A stretch of 64,000 nucleotides of DNA. Source: Endocalyx cinctus (Eukaryota; Ascomycota; Sordariomycetes; Amphisphaeriales; Apiosporaceae). A program made the position numbers and the translations under genes. The stretch lies in contig BCKC01000008.1 in the NCBI GenBank assembly GCA_001600455.1, positions 1,337,345 to 1,401,344 of the forward strand, in the 5' to 3' direction. The notes below the pieces were generated by a model that made no database searches, was not told the origin of the DNA, and saw only the letters and a program-made list of their open reading frames with translations. Numbering within the stretch: the stretch's first letter is position 1; every line of letters begins with the position of its first letter. Below are positions 1 through 11,546 of the stretch, piece by piece.

Positions 1-622
1 GGATCAGCTGTAAAAGTTGCTGACGGACGAGGGCCCGGGAGGCGGCGAGGATAGGTAAGATGCGGTCACGGAATCGTTGCTTCTCATCTTCGGGTATCAG
101 GGGCTCGTCGGGATAGTGATCGCTTTTTGCCCATCCTTTATTCGTCCGATTCTTCAAATAGATCACGACTATATATATGGAAAAACAGCAATGTTAACAT
201 AAAAATGATTTGGTTATCTTGTTAAGGTTGGAGGGGTAATATCGAACGTACGCGATAATCGAACGGAGTCGTCATTCTCGTTGGTTACGATATCGAGAAG
301 AACATCGGTGAAGCCTGGGTGCGATTCGGCCTAAAGTTGGGGGAACATTAATACGAAATTCAGGATTAAAAGATGTCACTCAAATATATGTATATATAAA
401 TGTAACTTTTACGCCAGATTTTCACGGTTAAAAGACACGGTACAGATATCTTATGTTATAGAAACAATAATAGGAGCACTCGTATGCGTAAGGCAAGGTA
501 ACAAAAAATGGCGGTTCAGACCGATGACATACCTGTTTAAGCTCGAGTTCGGCAGCTCGTCGCACATTTGCATCAGGAGAAAGGGTGCCGACAACGCGAC
601 TCCTAATAGCCTCCGCATTCAT
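1..622 (-). CDS. Importin-beta family karyopherin (Sxm1/Nmd5 type), 5' part only
   Basis: Nuclear transport receptor; members of this importin-7/8-like branch bind RanGTP and carry cargo such as ribosomal proteins through the nuclear pore. Three exons are visible on the minus strand: 622-533, 330-252 and 168-1, joined in phase, with the gene running off the left edge. The first ATG (622-620) opens a 30-codon exon ending ELKQ before a GTATGT donor. The second exon holds PGFTDVLLDIV, and the third holds the importin N-terminal signature YLKNRTNKGW followed by the DEPLIPEDEK loop. This matches the N-terminal HEAT region of the Sxm1/Nmd5 group. Only about 110 residues of what is normally a protein of roughly 1,000 are present, so the assignment to one paralog is not certain. 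The upstream purine-rich, AT-rich stretch probably contains its leader. Confidence 0.85.
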
Positions 623-1620
623 GATCAACTCGAAATGATGTTTTTTTGAAGAGGATCAAAGGAAATAAAAGGATTGATATAAGTCAAGAAAAAGACGGGG
701 GGAAAAGAATAGAATAAATAATGGAAGGGGGGGAAAAGAAAGGTAGAGGAGGGAAGGGGAGTGGATGGGGGGGAAATTATGTGATCTGTAAAATGTTTAT
801 TTATCGTTTTATAATAGAATTAACAGAATAACAGAATCACAATAATAATCTATCCTGTCGTTTTTTTTCTTTTTCTTTTCTTTTAATACGAGGATAATGA
901 AAATTATTTTGTATTTTGTATAATATTTGATATGAAGCCCGTGGACCGGGTCAAATCAAGTGGGAGGAGGGGCAAATTTTTTTTTTTTTTAAAAAAAAAA
1001 TAGAGGGTAGTAATGTTTAAAGATTTGTATTGACAGTTCAAAATTGGTTTTGTTGGTGGTGAGTGAGGGTTCAGCTAAAAAAAAAAATAATTGTGGTGTA
1101 AATACGGAGTACGTCGCGCAGGTATACAAGCAGACAAGTAGGTAGAACCGTAGAAGGGGGGTTTAAAGTCGGTGGGGGGTTTTATTTAATAAGGGAAGCA
1201 AAGTACAACTACCTACTTAAGTACTTATACGCAAGTACTTAAGCATAGAGATAGGTACTCTCTCTTAAGCATAGTAGTGTAAAGTTTCGGTAGTATGTAG
1301 ATAGATTATTACCTATTTATCAAAGGCTACCACCTATTTTACTTATTTTACTTATTTCACTTATTTTACTTATTCTAAGTAGGTAGGCCTAATTCTAAAT
1401 ACTCACAATTATTATTGTTATTATGAACTAAAACGTGGCGTAATAGGTTAGGTTACTGAGAGAAGATTTATGGATTATGCACTATCAAATAAGAAAGAAA
1501 GTAAGGAAGAATATATACACGTATACGTGTATACATAAAATACATACCTAATCAAAATATTTACCTACGTACCTAGGTATATGTACGGAGTACTACAGTA
1601 AGTAAATACAGGAATCAATG

Positions 1621-1647
1621 GCAGAAATGGCAGAAATGGCAGAAATG
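1621..1647. repeat. 9-bp tandem repeat (GCAGAAATG)x3
   Basis: Three exact tandem copies of GCAGAAATG in an AT-rich spacer. A related G-rich minisatellite (GGGGCAGA units) follows at 1851-1890. These look like ordinary slippage repeats. Confidence 0.8.
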
Positions 1648-2158
1648 GCGGGGCAGATTCTCATACTCATACCCAGACACGATAAAAACTGCCAACTGCT
1701 GCTAATCGTTAGAAGAAAGATTACCAATTTAATTTCATGGTGGGGTTAAGTAAGTAGTTAGCATTTCTACTATAAGAGGCTAATTAGTACTCTTAGAGCT
1801 TAGTAGCGATTAAGATGTACCTGATTCACTCTGATTCTTTAAGGAAATAGGGGGTAGAGGGGCAGAGGGGCAGAGGGGCAAGAGGGGCAGATTATCTTCT
1901 ACATACCTTAGGTAGGTATACAGTACATAATAAGTTGGTGGTTAGTGCAATTTAGACTGTACAGTAGCTTTCCATGATTATAGCCCACTACATCCTTAAC
2001 TGCCAGGCTGCTTACAACTATTACGCTACAATACAAGATAACCCTGAATAAACCGAATAAAACGGTCTATCACTAAATGTTGATTGGATAGATTCTACCT
2101 ATCTCTCAGTACCTAAGTAAACCTAAGTAGATAAGTTTTATACTTGGGAAAATATGTA

Positions 2159-2204
2159 GGCTGGCTGGCTGGCTGGCTGGCTGGTAGGCTGGTAGGCTGG
2201 TAGG
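2159..2204. repeat. GGCT / GGTAGGCT microsatellite
   Basis: About six GGCT units pass directly into three GGTAGGCT units, so the second array arose by insertion of GTAG into the first repeat type. Non-coding. Confidence 0.85.
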
Positions 2205-4791
2205 TTAATGGAAACAGTTATGAATCCTTCATGAATCCATCCCTATTAGAATTCTTTTTACCTCTCCCACTCCTACCTTGTAAAACATCTTGATAGAAAC
2301 CGTTTACCCTTATGAGAGGAATAGCAATTAGAACAAAAACCAAGACAGTTGTATGTTATTTTTGGTAACTTAACCTCCCAAGTGTTTCATAGCAAACTAA
2401 CTTAAACAAAAAATAAATAAACAACGTGTGCTTGGGCTCTCAAAGTTATCGAAGTACATAACTCAAAATTCAACGCTGATCAGGCCAAGTAAATTTAACT
2501 ATCAGTTAAAGTATATTTTGTACTGCAGTATGGTTGATAATAAATAATTGTCAAAGCCAGAGAGGACAAAAAAAATAATAATAATAATAACCCAACATCC
2601 CAAGTACTCAACAAGTCAAAGACCAAACTTGCTTTCTTTTTCTCTCTTTCAACCACGTTAAACTGACGTAGGCATGCATAGATATGTAGGTAAAGTAGGC
2701 AGGTAGGGTATGCCTAAGTACGTATATTTCACGTACGCAACGCAACAACCCTTCTTCTACTTTTCTTTTCCCGTCTTGGATATTTTAAGAGGGCTAAAAT
2801 GCGGGGGGTTGTATGGTATGTATCACTAAAAGTGGTAATAGGGGAAGAAGAAAAAAAGAGGATTGATTTTGTGGCGGTTTCTAGGTCAACGTTGTCTAGA
2901 CAAACGAAACATCGTGAGCCGTCACTTCTTTTTTTTTTCTCTCTTCCTGCGGATCAGCCTCATATGAATGATAATAAATTTTTGAAGAAAATAATAATAA
3001 TATCGAACTCGGCCGCTTCCGTGTATTATTAGTCGGGAATTCCCCGAAAGGGGTATAGAAAAAAAAAGAAGAAAAAAAAAAACTCACCCTTATAAATGAC
3101 TCAGTAGATTATCCAAGACAATCAAACAACTACTAGAACCTATACCATCTTACCGTTATAGATCTGGTCTATCAACAATAACTAAATGAATATACCGCGT
3201 AAGCAACAGTAAACAGTAATATCTGGTAAAGAGACAAGTACACGTCAGACGAGCTTCCCAGTGAGACGCTCTTAAGAGTCATGCTGCCTAAACTTCTATA
3301 TGGACATGACTCAGAAATGAGAAGAATGCCTATGACCACAATAATCAGTATCAGCTCCCTTGGCGGTGATTATTTTGTCCACCGTAATGGCAGAGCCTTA
3401 CCGGTTCAAATCTTCAGGGGACATAATTCCGGGGTCGATTTCTACTTGACGAGCGAAAGCCGGTCAGACCTTCCGAGTATACTAGGGCCTCTTGTCCTAC
3501 CTCGAGCACATCTTACCTTACCCACGATAGTGGATAAACAACGCCGGCTCTAGTCTCCTTTGATCTTTTATCTCCTTACACACCGAGTATCGAACGAGCA
3601 AAAAGAGTAGACTAATTCCGACCAGCAAAAGCCGAAGGCTCGGATGTGAAACCTGAAAGCCCAGAGAGCTAAGCCGAAGAGGTGATTCTTTTTTTAAAGT
3701 AACATCCGTCTCGATGTCAACACATCCTTTGCATGTAAATAAGCAATCGAACCAGAAAATAGTGTCACGTCAAACATATAATTAACTAGGAGCACCGTTA
3801 AGAAGTGAGATTTCCATCAGTGTTGCCATTCGCTAGAAGTGTACCAAAATCGTCTTATCTCCCCAACATTGAGTTTACTAATACAATCTCCCAACTTCGT
3901 AAATTTCATGTTCCCAGAAACGCCTGTAGCAAATACAACCTAGAATCTCTGCACGACAGGAACTGTATCCCAGTCGTATCCATGCCAAACACCCGATATA
4001 AGATCGCTTCCAAAACCCGAAATACAAGAAGTCCATATGATAACATAGCTGCCTCCAATCGCCATTCCAGCCAGTAACGCATTCCCATTACTCTCCACCC
4101 ATTTCCTGTAACAGTCAGTATTCATGTCACTTTCCCGGCAGCTTTGGTAGTGAGCACGCAAATAGAGAACGTGGTTGTTGAGCGAAGTCCACGAGTGCGC
4201 CTCAAAATACTGGTTGGAGAAAGTAAAATGGAGATGGAATAGCAATCTCAGCCGTAGGGAAAACATAAGGACAGTGTGAAAGACAAGAAATATACAGGGT
4301 ATAAAGGAGCGGGACAAATAGCGAAGGTGCTGATTTGTAACAGTATAGGGGGAACGGATAGTGATAACATGCTACGGATGATACAATGAAAGGGAGGTCG
4401 GAGTGAAATAAACGAACAAAAATTAGGAGTTGAAAAGCAAAAAAGGAGAAAAATAACAAGGCGGTCGAAGGTTACTAACAAGTACAAGTGCCGGGTCCAT
4501 GTCTAGGTCCGGTGGATTGAAGTGCTAAAACAAGCTGCGGTCAAGCCGCATTATCCGTCGTATTCATCAAACTGAATTGTTATCAGGTTCTCATGTCCTT
4601 TGGAAGCCGTCCGTTATCCTGGCTTCGGTAGTGAACTGCGGACCTTGGTAGAATCCTATGGACATTTTGGTGTGGGTCCGTGATGTAAAAAACTGGGAAC
4701 TCTCACTTGGGGAGACCATATTCCTTGGAAATATCAATCCTTTAGGGTGAAGTTGCACGGGAGAGATCCGGGAGGCCGGCAGCAATCCGTT

Positions 4792-5858
4792 TTATGTGGC
4801 TTCTGGTGTGATACGGCAACATGGACAAAGTAGATTGACTGAGAGGCAGGCCATACTCATTAGAACAGAGAGAATCCGTGGCATGTCGTTGCGGCTCATT
4901 CCTGGAGATTTCCTTTGTGGGTAGAGAAGTCCTAATCTTTTTAAAATAGCGAAACCAACCGGATTGTTATTCCCGTGGTACAGGTGTTCAATACTGGTGT
5001 TGATGCTTTGGTAAGTTTCCTGTGTCAGGCTTCGACAACCAAGAAAAACCGGCATGTGTTGCACATGATCCAGGGATATTTGGGACGCTCCGCTACGAAG
5101 CAGGAATACAAATAAGACGAGACAAACAAATATGCCCAGAAAAGGAAAAATGATAGCTCCTATTCATTAGTTCGAAGTGATCAACTCCGATCAGTAGACA
5201 TTGGGTAATGGATGCTCCAGACTGATGCCACCCATTTGGGGGAAGAACTGGAGAAAACTTGCCGACGTAAAAGCACGGCAGGGCAACTATTATCCACATC
5301 TTCATTTCTGCAGAAGCGGCTCTAGTCCTTTCTGGCTCCCCGGAGGGTTGGGATTGATCTTACCAGTAATTGGGCTCAGCTGAGCGATGAATTGATGAAG
5401 CCTCTTGGGCTCTGAATAATATAGATAACGGTCCAAAGTGGCCAAAGAAACCAAGGAGGCAGAGGTCGTAGTTCCAAGTAGTCCACGGAGATTTGCAGGT
5501 CCATAATCCTTAGGCTGGTAGTGTATCCAATGGGAGGTGTCCATCCGGAATGAGTAGATTAATCCATTTGGCTGGCTTCCTGAAGATTGAATCCATCTGG
5601 CGAAGTCTGTACCAGTATGTCCTTGGGGTATGATATCTGCTTTTGTCAGTGTGAACATATGAAGGTTTGATCCACGGATATAGAAAAAGCCAGGCTTGTG
5701 TAAACATGTGATGGGCATTAAAAAACATCCTGTGGAGAGGTTCGCGTATATATTATATATACAATCCGTCGAGTGCACTCACCTTGCTGTCCGGATCCTG
5801 AGCCCTGTCTATTAGTAAATTCAACCCAACGTCTCACCAAAATGCTCATAAAATCCAT
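4792..5858 (-). CDS. Unrecognised single-membrane-span protein (269 aa, three exons)
   Basis: I do not recognise the family. Three minus-strand exons join in phase: 5858-5783, 5729-5364 and 5159-4792. The introns have good signals: GTGAGT...CACAG (53 nt) and GTAAGAT...AATAG (204 nt, with a CTAAT branch-like site close to the acceptor). The product has a short basic N-terminus, about 120 residues of polar sequence rich in Tyr, His and Trp, a clear membrane helix at about residues 149-169 (core FPFLGIFVCLVLFVFLL), and a 100-residue C-terminal tail ending with Cys residues (CPCC). The start codon is uncertain; an upstream exon is possible. For the second intron an alternative acceptor near 5306 gives a shorter, less convincing tail. 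There is no signal peptide. Its neighbour is the rfeG-like gene on the same strand. Confidence 0.5.
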
Positions 5859-6506
5859 ATACCGGCCGTGGAACCATCAGAAAAAGATAAAACTCAGGAA
5901 ACTTGAAAAAACCAGGAAACCTCCCATTGGTGGGTCGGATCCGGACAGCAGGTCGATATGCATCATCCATAACGTAAAAAAATTAGAAAAGAAAATAAAT
6001 AAAACAAATAAATCAAAGCGTATTCTTCTTTTCGTGTAACCCGTATCCCGGAAAATATGGCGATAGATAAACCAGAACTTGCAAGGAAGCTATCGTGTAG
6101 CGTAATCATCAATCAAGTGGTACGGACCACATGCATGTCGTAAGTGAAGCGTCCAATGTAGCGCCGAATCCAATCTGGCTGTGAGAGTCATGTGCGTTTT
6201 GTGTCGTGAATAAACCATGAAATGGTAGAAGTGCGATGGTTGCTCCAGGCCAGAAGGTATTGGAAGTATGATACAATCAGTAGCGAGCTTGCAACTCTGC
6301 AAGTCACACTGTCCGGGAAATCCAATATCCTGGGTTTCTATCCTTCGGAGAAACAAAAATTCCAGATGTAATACCGTGACTTCTGTCGGTAAACAAGATC
6401 CGCAAATACGGTATCAAGCAAAATGATTAGGAAGAAGTAAATGGAGGGAAGAAGCTCTCCCAAACCTGCTAACTCCCGTCCAATGGCATAAATTGGTACG
6501 GTTGAA
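5859..6506. other. Intergenic, nothing identified
   Basis: Spacer between the membrane-span protein and the 3' end of the rfeG-like gene. Minus-strand reading frames at 6356-6090 and 6538-6338 are open, but the second overlaps the end of the rfeG-like coding sequence in another frame and neither shows a recognisable motif. Confidence 0.5.
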
Positions 6507-7891
6507 TCATCGACCTGAACGATGAGTGCGGTGTCCATGCCTGGATTCGGTGTGTCGATCTATGCTATCCCGCTCACGATCTCGTCGCGAGGATCCGCTA
6601 GATGTATGCTGCGTAGTTGACGTTGTCGTCGAGGTACGCGGGTGAGCAGAAGTCTCATATTGTTGATCTTGCGACGTAACGTACGGGGTTGTGCCTGCTG
6701 GTGACGCTAAGCAATCAGAAACATGTCAGCAAATCATTATCAAGGCCGTTGTGAGTACGCACCACGCCCATAGAATGGATCCGCAGGCTGCGTCACATAT
6801 TGAGCACTGGGAGGAGGTTGGTTCTGCGAGTAGTAGTTACCGCCAGCCCCGGTCGCCGGATACGTCTGAGCTGGGGAGCTTCCCGAGGTAGCAAATACGG
6901 TCCTGCTTGGTGCCATCGTGGTAACTGGTACTCCTCTGGAATCTCTGGGTATCGGGTCGTCTCTAGCGTCCCTGGCACCATACGGATCATTGCTATACAT
7001 GGACTGCGCATCTGGACGTGCCCTAGCATTTAAATTTGCATTAACAAGGGTATAAGGAGGTTCCTGGCCGGCCTGGCCATATCCTGCCGCGGGTACTGCG
7101 TGTCCCGATTGGAAGGCACTGCCAGAAGACGACGCAAACTGTCCTGGTTGCGCCGGGTAAGGTTGGCCATACGTGGGCGATGTCGTATACTGTTGATTGG
7201 GATACGAGTTAGACGCCCCTTGGTAGACTCCTGAACCAGTTCCCGGGTATCTTGGGGTCGCATCACTATAATGGTCTCTACTGCTATCCGCTGAGGCATA
7301 TCCAGTCTCAGCGGTCGGTCCGTAGTATTGACGCGACTGATGCGTGTCTGAATTGCGGTATTGGACTACAGGGGAGTTAGAGGACTTGACAAACGCGACG
7401 TTCGACTCTCGAGAGACGTGAGTACCTCCGGCGTTACTATTCCGACTCGCCGATTGCTGCCTCCTTTCTAAATCCCACCGCGCAGAATCCGCTTTTAAAT
7501 CCTCAATCATAGCCTAGCGGGGTTAAGACGATCGGGTCAGGTTAGCAAGCGACCTAAGGACAACGAAATCGACAAGGAACTCGCTGGACAGAGACTCACC
7601 GTTGTCAAATTACGATATGCGTTGATGAAGTAGCCCTGAATGATCTGGCCAGTCTGAGGGTTCTGTAAAGGAGTCGATCGTCAGCATCGAAGCCCAACCT
7701 GACACATATACCACAAAAGTCATCGTCAATCGCACCTCATAGTTTCCAGGTCGAACCAAAGCATCGTTTCCCAGATAGCGACATATGTCAGCCGTAATGA
7801 CTTCGCGATCGATGCCGTCTCGTGGTACGAAATACTCGTTTTGCCGACCCTGCTGAGGCACGGCGCTACTCGTTGGTGCTCTTCTCGACAT
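6507..7891 (-). CDS. rfeG: RfeG-like putative transcription factor
   Basis: Fungal protein of the family annotated as transcription factor RfeG; its biochemical role is poorly defined. Four exons on the minus strand: 7891-7736, 7662-7600, 7513-6763 and 6706-6507, giving 389 residues with all phases consistent. The conserved N-terminal block is intact: NEYFVPRDGIDREVITADI, CRYLGNDALVRPG, NPQTGQIIQGYFI, then AYRNLTTAMI-DLKADSARWD (residues about 18-90). The rest is low-complexity, rich in Ser, Gln, Tyr, Pro and Gly, and ends in an Arg/His/Ser-rich tail after residue 330. Such low-complexity tails suggest a nuclear, possibly phase-separating protein, which is inference. The start is the first ATG of the conserved block. 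Confidence 0.88.
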
Positions 7892-10800
7892 ATTGCGTAA
7901 ATACGTGGGAAGGTATTAAGTAAAAGAAGAGTAAAGGGAAAGGGTGAAGAAGTAATGTAAGAAAAAGAAAAGGGGAGAGAAGTCCGACCGGACAGTAGTA
8001 AGGAAGACAAAAAGTGATAGGGATAATAAAGAGAAGATGGTAAATGGTGAAAAAGGTCAGAAGGGATGTGTTGAGTAGAAGAAGAGGGTGGTGGGGGGGG
8101 AAGAAAAGGGCCAGGCAGGCTGGGAGACGGTTTGAAGGTGGGTCTTCCTAGATGGGTAAGACGGACGATTGGGGGGGAGTGATTGAACGAAATATTAACG
8201 AGTGAAAGAATGCCTGATGGGGTCGGCGGTAGCCAGAGAAAATTTTAGTCGGTATTCTATTCAGTGGGAGAAAGTGGCCCTCTCTTTTTTTTTTTTATTT
8301 CAGGCAACTGACAAGGCACAATGCCACAATCGCGCCACTTAGGTAGTTGGTCGAACAGGGATTATAGGTTTGCCTTCAGGGCCAATCCCCTAGACGGGTG
8401 GCAACTGTGACAGCGTGCGATGACGAATGATATGTAAAAGTAATAACAGACTTGGCGAAGACAGCGTAGTATTAACAAATGTGATTCCTCGCTTTTTTAA
8501 CTTAATCAGCTGGAATGTGATTCTCTTTTTTATTTTTATTATTATCAATTTGGACCAGTTAGGGGGGGGTGTCAGATGAGGTAGATATCAATTTGAAAGA
8601 GGGTGTATGTGTGTGAGTTGAAATTATCTATCAAAAAGAACCTCTCGTGGGGTTCATTCGGCCCACCGTTCGGTCAGGTAGAAAAATAAGAGAGAGAGAG
8701 AATAAGTACAAAGATACGTATCTAGCTATCGTCTATACTCATCCCAAAAAGAAAACCAATAGAGGCGGTTTTTGTGCCAAGGGCTAGTGGAGCAGTAACA
8801 CTGTAGGAGAGAATGCGTGGGAGTGTATGGTTGGTTGGGTATAAAAACCCTTATGCGAAGGCGATATTATTGTTGATACAAGTACCAAAAGCGAATCCAG
8901 TCGCACAGATGAGCAAGGAGCCTGGCTTAAGGTAGCACGGAGCCTGCAGGCTGCTAACAGAAGGGGACAGTCAGAATGTAGCGTAGTGTCTGACGCAGAA
9001 AATATGCAGGCTGATCAAAGCGGAAGAGTAAAAATGGATGTGAATTGGATAATATCGACGAATAAAAATGTATCGACGAGGTAGGAAAAAATGAGGGTCC
9101 AAACAGCTGGGAATGATCCCCCGTGGAACCGTTGCAGCCAAAAATACAAAAGGACTCAATAAAACTCCCTAAAATATTAAAATATAGAAGGTTTAAAGCC
9201 CCGCCGAGGAAAAACAGAAAGAAAAGTTAAAAGCCACAGGGCTACACAGGCCTGACAGGGTAAAGAAGTGGCTGTTAATTCCGATTCTATTCTGTTAAGG
9301 TATCTGCTATAGGCGGTGAAAAGAAGTAATGTTTCAGCGGTCAAGAACGTCTATAGCGGTGTGGCTTAGGCGTAAACTTTTAGGCTTACGAGAATTTGAT
9401 TATAGTTTGGGCACAGAAGAAACAATCATCAAAAAGACAACAAGGAACTTCCTTCTAAGAATTATCTCTATCACAAAATAGCGCTTGCAAAGTTTCAGAA
9501 TATTGTGTTTAGTCATGAATTTATCATATAACGGTGGTCGATCATCCGTATAATTTGAGCTTCCTCTAGGTCCTTTTATTCGGGTTTCTGGATATGTTCG
9601 TGGGATATCGATTATGTTGTCGGTCGAAAAAATATTTAACGAGCCAATTAGTTTTTGTAAGGATATCTTTTCGGTGGTCCAGTCTGCCAGTGTAATACGA
9701 TTTTACTTATTTAGCTTTGTAAACTCGAAACACGCTTTAATGGAGAAGACACCTTTAACATAGACAAAAACATACAATTATCCCAGATAGTATATATAAA
9801 AGAAAGCCAGGTATATGTCTATACGTGTATCCATCGTCTTAACACTCTTTACTAGCGACACGATACTATTCAACTGGCAGACTGGGAGACTGGGCAGCTG
9901 GGTTGGGTTGTACGTGTTCAGACGTAGCACCTGGTACTTGCTTGCTTCCTGACCACTTTACTCGGTCATTGTGTTCTAGTTGTAGTCGCCCAATGCTTTT
10001 ACTAAACATTTAATGATACTGTACCTTGTGATTCAAGGGATTTCCTTGCAAATAAGAGCGAGAGAAAGAGAGAACGAGAGAAAAAAAAAAAACGAAAGGG
10101 AGAGAAAGAGAGAGCTGATTATTGTAGAAGCGAGCCATTAATCTTATCCCATTCATCTATCTCAATCCCTCATTTCTGCTAGATTCATCTCATTTGACAT
10201 CACTTATCACGGAGGCGTATTGATAGAAACCAATTAATAATGTTAGTTTACGTATCGCCGTCCAGCCGATGTTGAAGATGGTGAAACGATTCAATAATCA
10301 TCGAAAGAAAGAAAATTGGAGTCCATTAGTTTTTCGTCCCGCTCGAAACCAAAAGAGCACTAATTCTGCTTTGGGTGAGGTTGGGTATCAATGCACCTAA
10401 GCCTAGTTGCTAAAAAATCTNTTGTTGGGCAAAAAAAAAAAAAAAAAAAACTTGAAGGTCGGGCATCAGCCAATGATATCTTAAGACATTCATTCTGTGA
10501 CCATTCTGGTTTTTTCCAAGATTGAAAGTCGTGAGACCGTGAGACTTTAACCCATTAAGAGTAAAAAAAAAAAAAAAAAAAGGTACATTCTGAACATAAA
10601 AGAGAATCACGATTGGAATGGAAATTGTATTAATGCGACTTGTCCTTATGAAGCTGTAAGCTATCATATGTCCTGTACATAAGATAGCTTGCAGAACGGG
10701 TACCGGCCGCAGAAGCATGAAGCCGACAGATCTAGTTCACCCCTTCAAGACAAATATCATATATGTAGGCTTTGAATTCGTCGTATTTTTAAGCTTTATT

Positions 10801-11546
10801 CTGCCCGTAGAGAGACTGAGACTTTTATTGTAAAGCAAGTGAGTGGGGGAAAGAATACGAGTTGACGTACTAATAACCATCCCTTGGCTCCCTCGATGTC
10901 CAAGGGAGAATAAACGATGATGTCCTTAACGTAGGTAAACAATTTGAACCATACTGGCCCCCCGTTTCAAAAGCCGAATCGCAATTATCCGTTAACATAA
11001 GCGCCCGCGAGGCAGCAGACTAAGCAAATAGTATCATGTTTCGCTCTCCCTGCCTGCTTGACTTTCTGTACCTTCTGTGGGCCTGCAGACCGCTCTTGTC
11101 GTGCCAGCTATACGTACTATCAACTTCAAGCATAAGCATGCCATCATCCCGCATTCGTTGTTCATCTTATGCGGCTCGGTGATTGACACTTCCCGTTGCC
11201 TTTGCTTGAATTGCTCATGGATTCTACAGAACAAAGACTTGAGAGGACGGTGCGTTTTGCCCTAATACGACTTGACGGGCCCGGTCAAAAGTATCCTCCC
11301 GCGCTTTATAACCTCGGCGGTTAAGACAACTATTATACAGCCTTAGCGTAGAGACTGGAGAAACTTCTGGATGATAGCGATTTTTCTCGTCCTTCCTATT
11401 GATGGACGGTAAATGGAAATAATGGCCCTTCCCTACTGTAACGTATGTGCGTGAATCGGATCTAATCTGTTCGGGAGTAAAGAAGCGGCAATTGTAACTT
11501 AACCTAAGATACAGGTATCGATTTTACCTGATAGGATACGGGCCAT
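7892..11546. other. Long intergenic region between rfeG-like and polymerase eta genes
   Basis: Divided into a purine-rich part next to the rfeG-like start (7900-8100, including a G-run near 8091-8100), which is probably its promoter and leader, and an AT-rich part with several A/T homopolymers (10080-10092, 10431-10450, 10563-10580). There is one undetermined base at 10421. I see no conserved coding motif on either strand. Confidence 0.55.

Larger units (their letters stand above)
623..4791. other. AT-rich intergenic region, no convincing gene
   Basis: About 4.2 kb of low-complexity DNA: purine-rich tracts near 660-780, many TACCTA/AAGTACTTA words at 1190-1600, short tandem repeats (listed separately) and homopolymers. 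The minus-strand reading frame at 4317-3940 contains a hydrophobic stretch (ALLAGMAIGGSYVIIW) and could be a 3' exon of a membrane-protein gene, but I could not connect it by convincing splice sites. Other open stretches here are short and show no family motif. Confidence 0.5.

Noticed and set aside
3281..4077. Two plus-strand ORFs of 90 codons
   Set aside because: No motifs, overlapping open frames on the opposite strand, composition like the surrounding spacer.
6338..6538. Minus-strand ORF with hydrophobic segment near the rfeG 3' end
   Set aside because: Its start overlaps the last exon of the rfeG-like gene in another frame and no splice partners were found.
10421..10421. Undetermined base, also at 62161 and 62165
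   Set aside because: All lie beside homopolymer runs; sequencing ambiguity, not biology.
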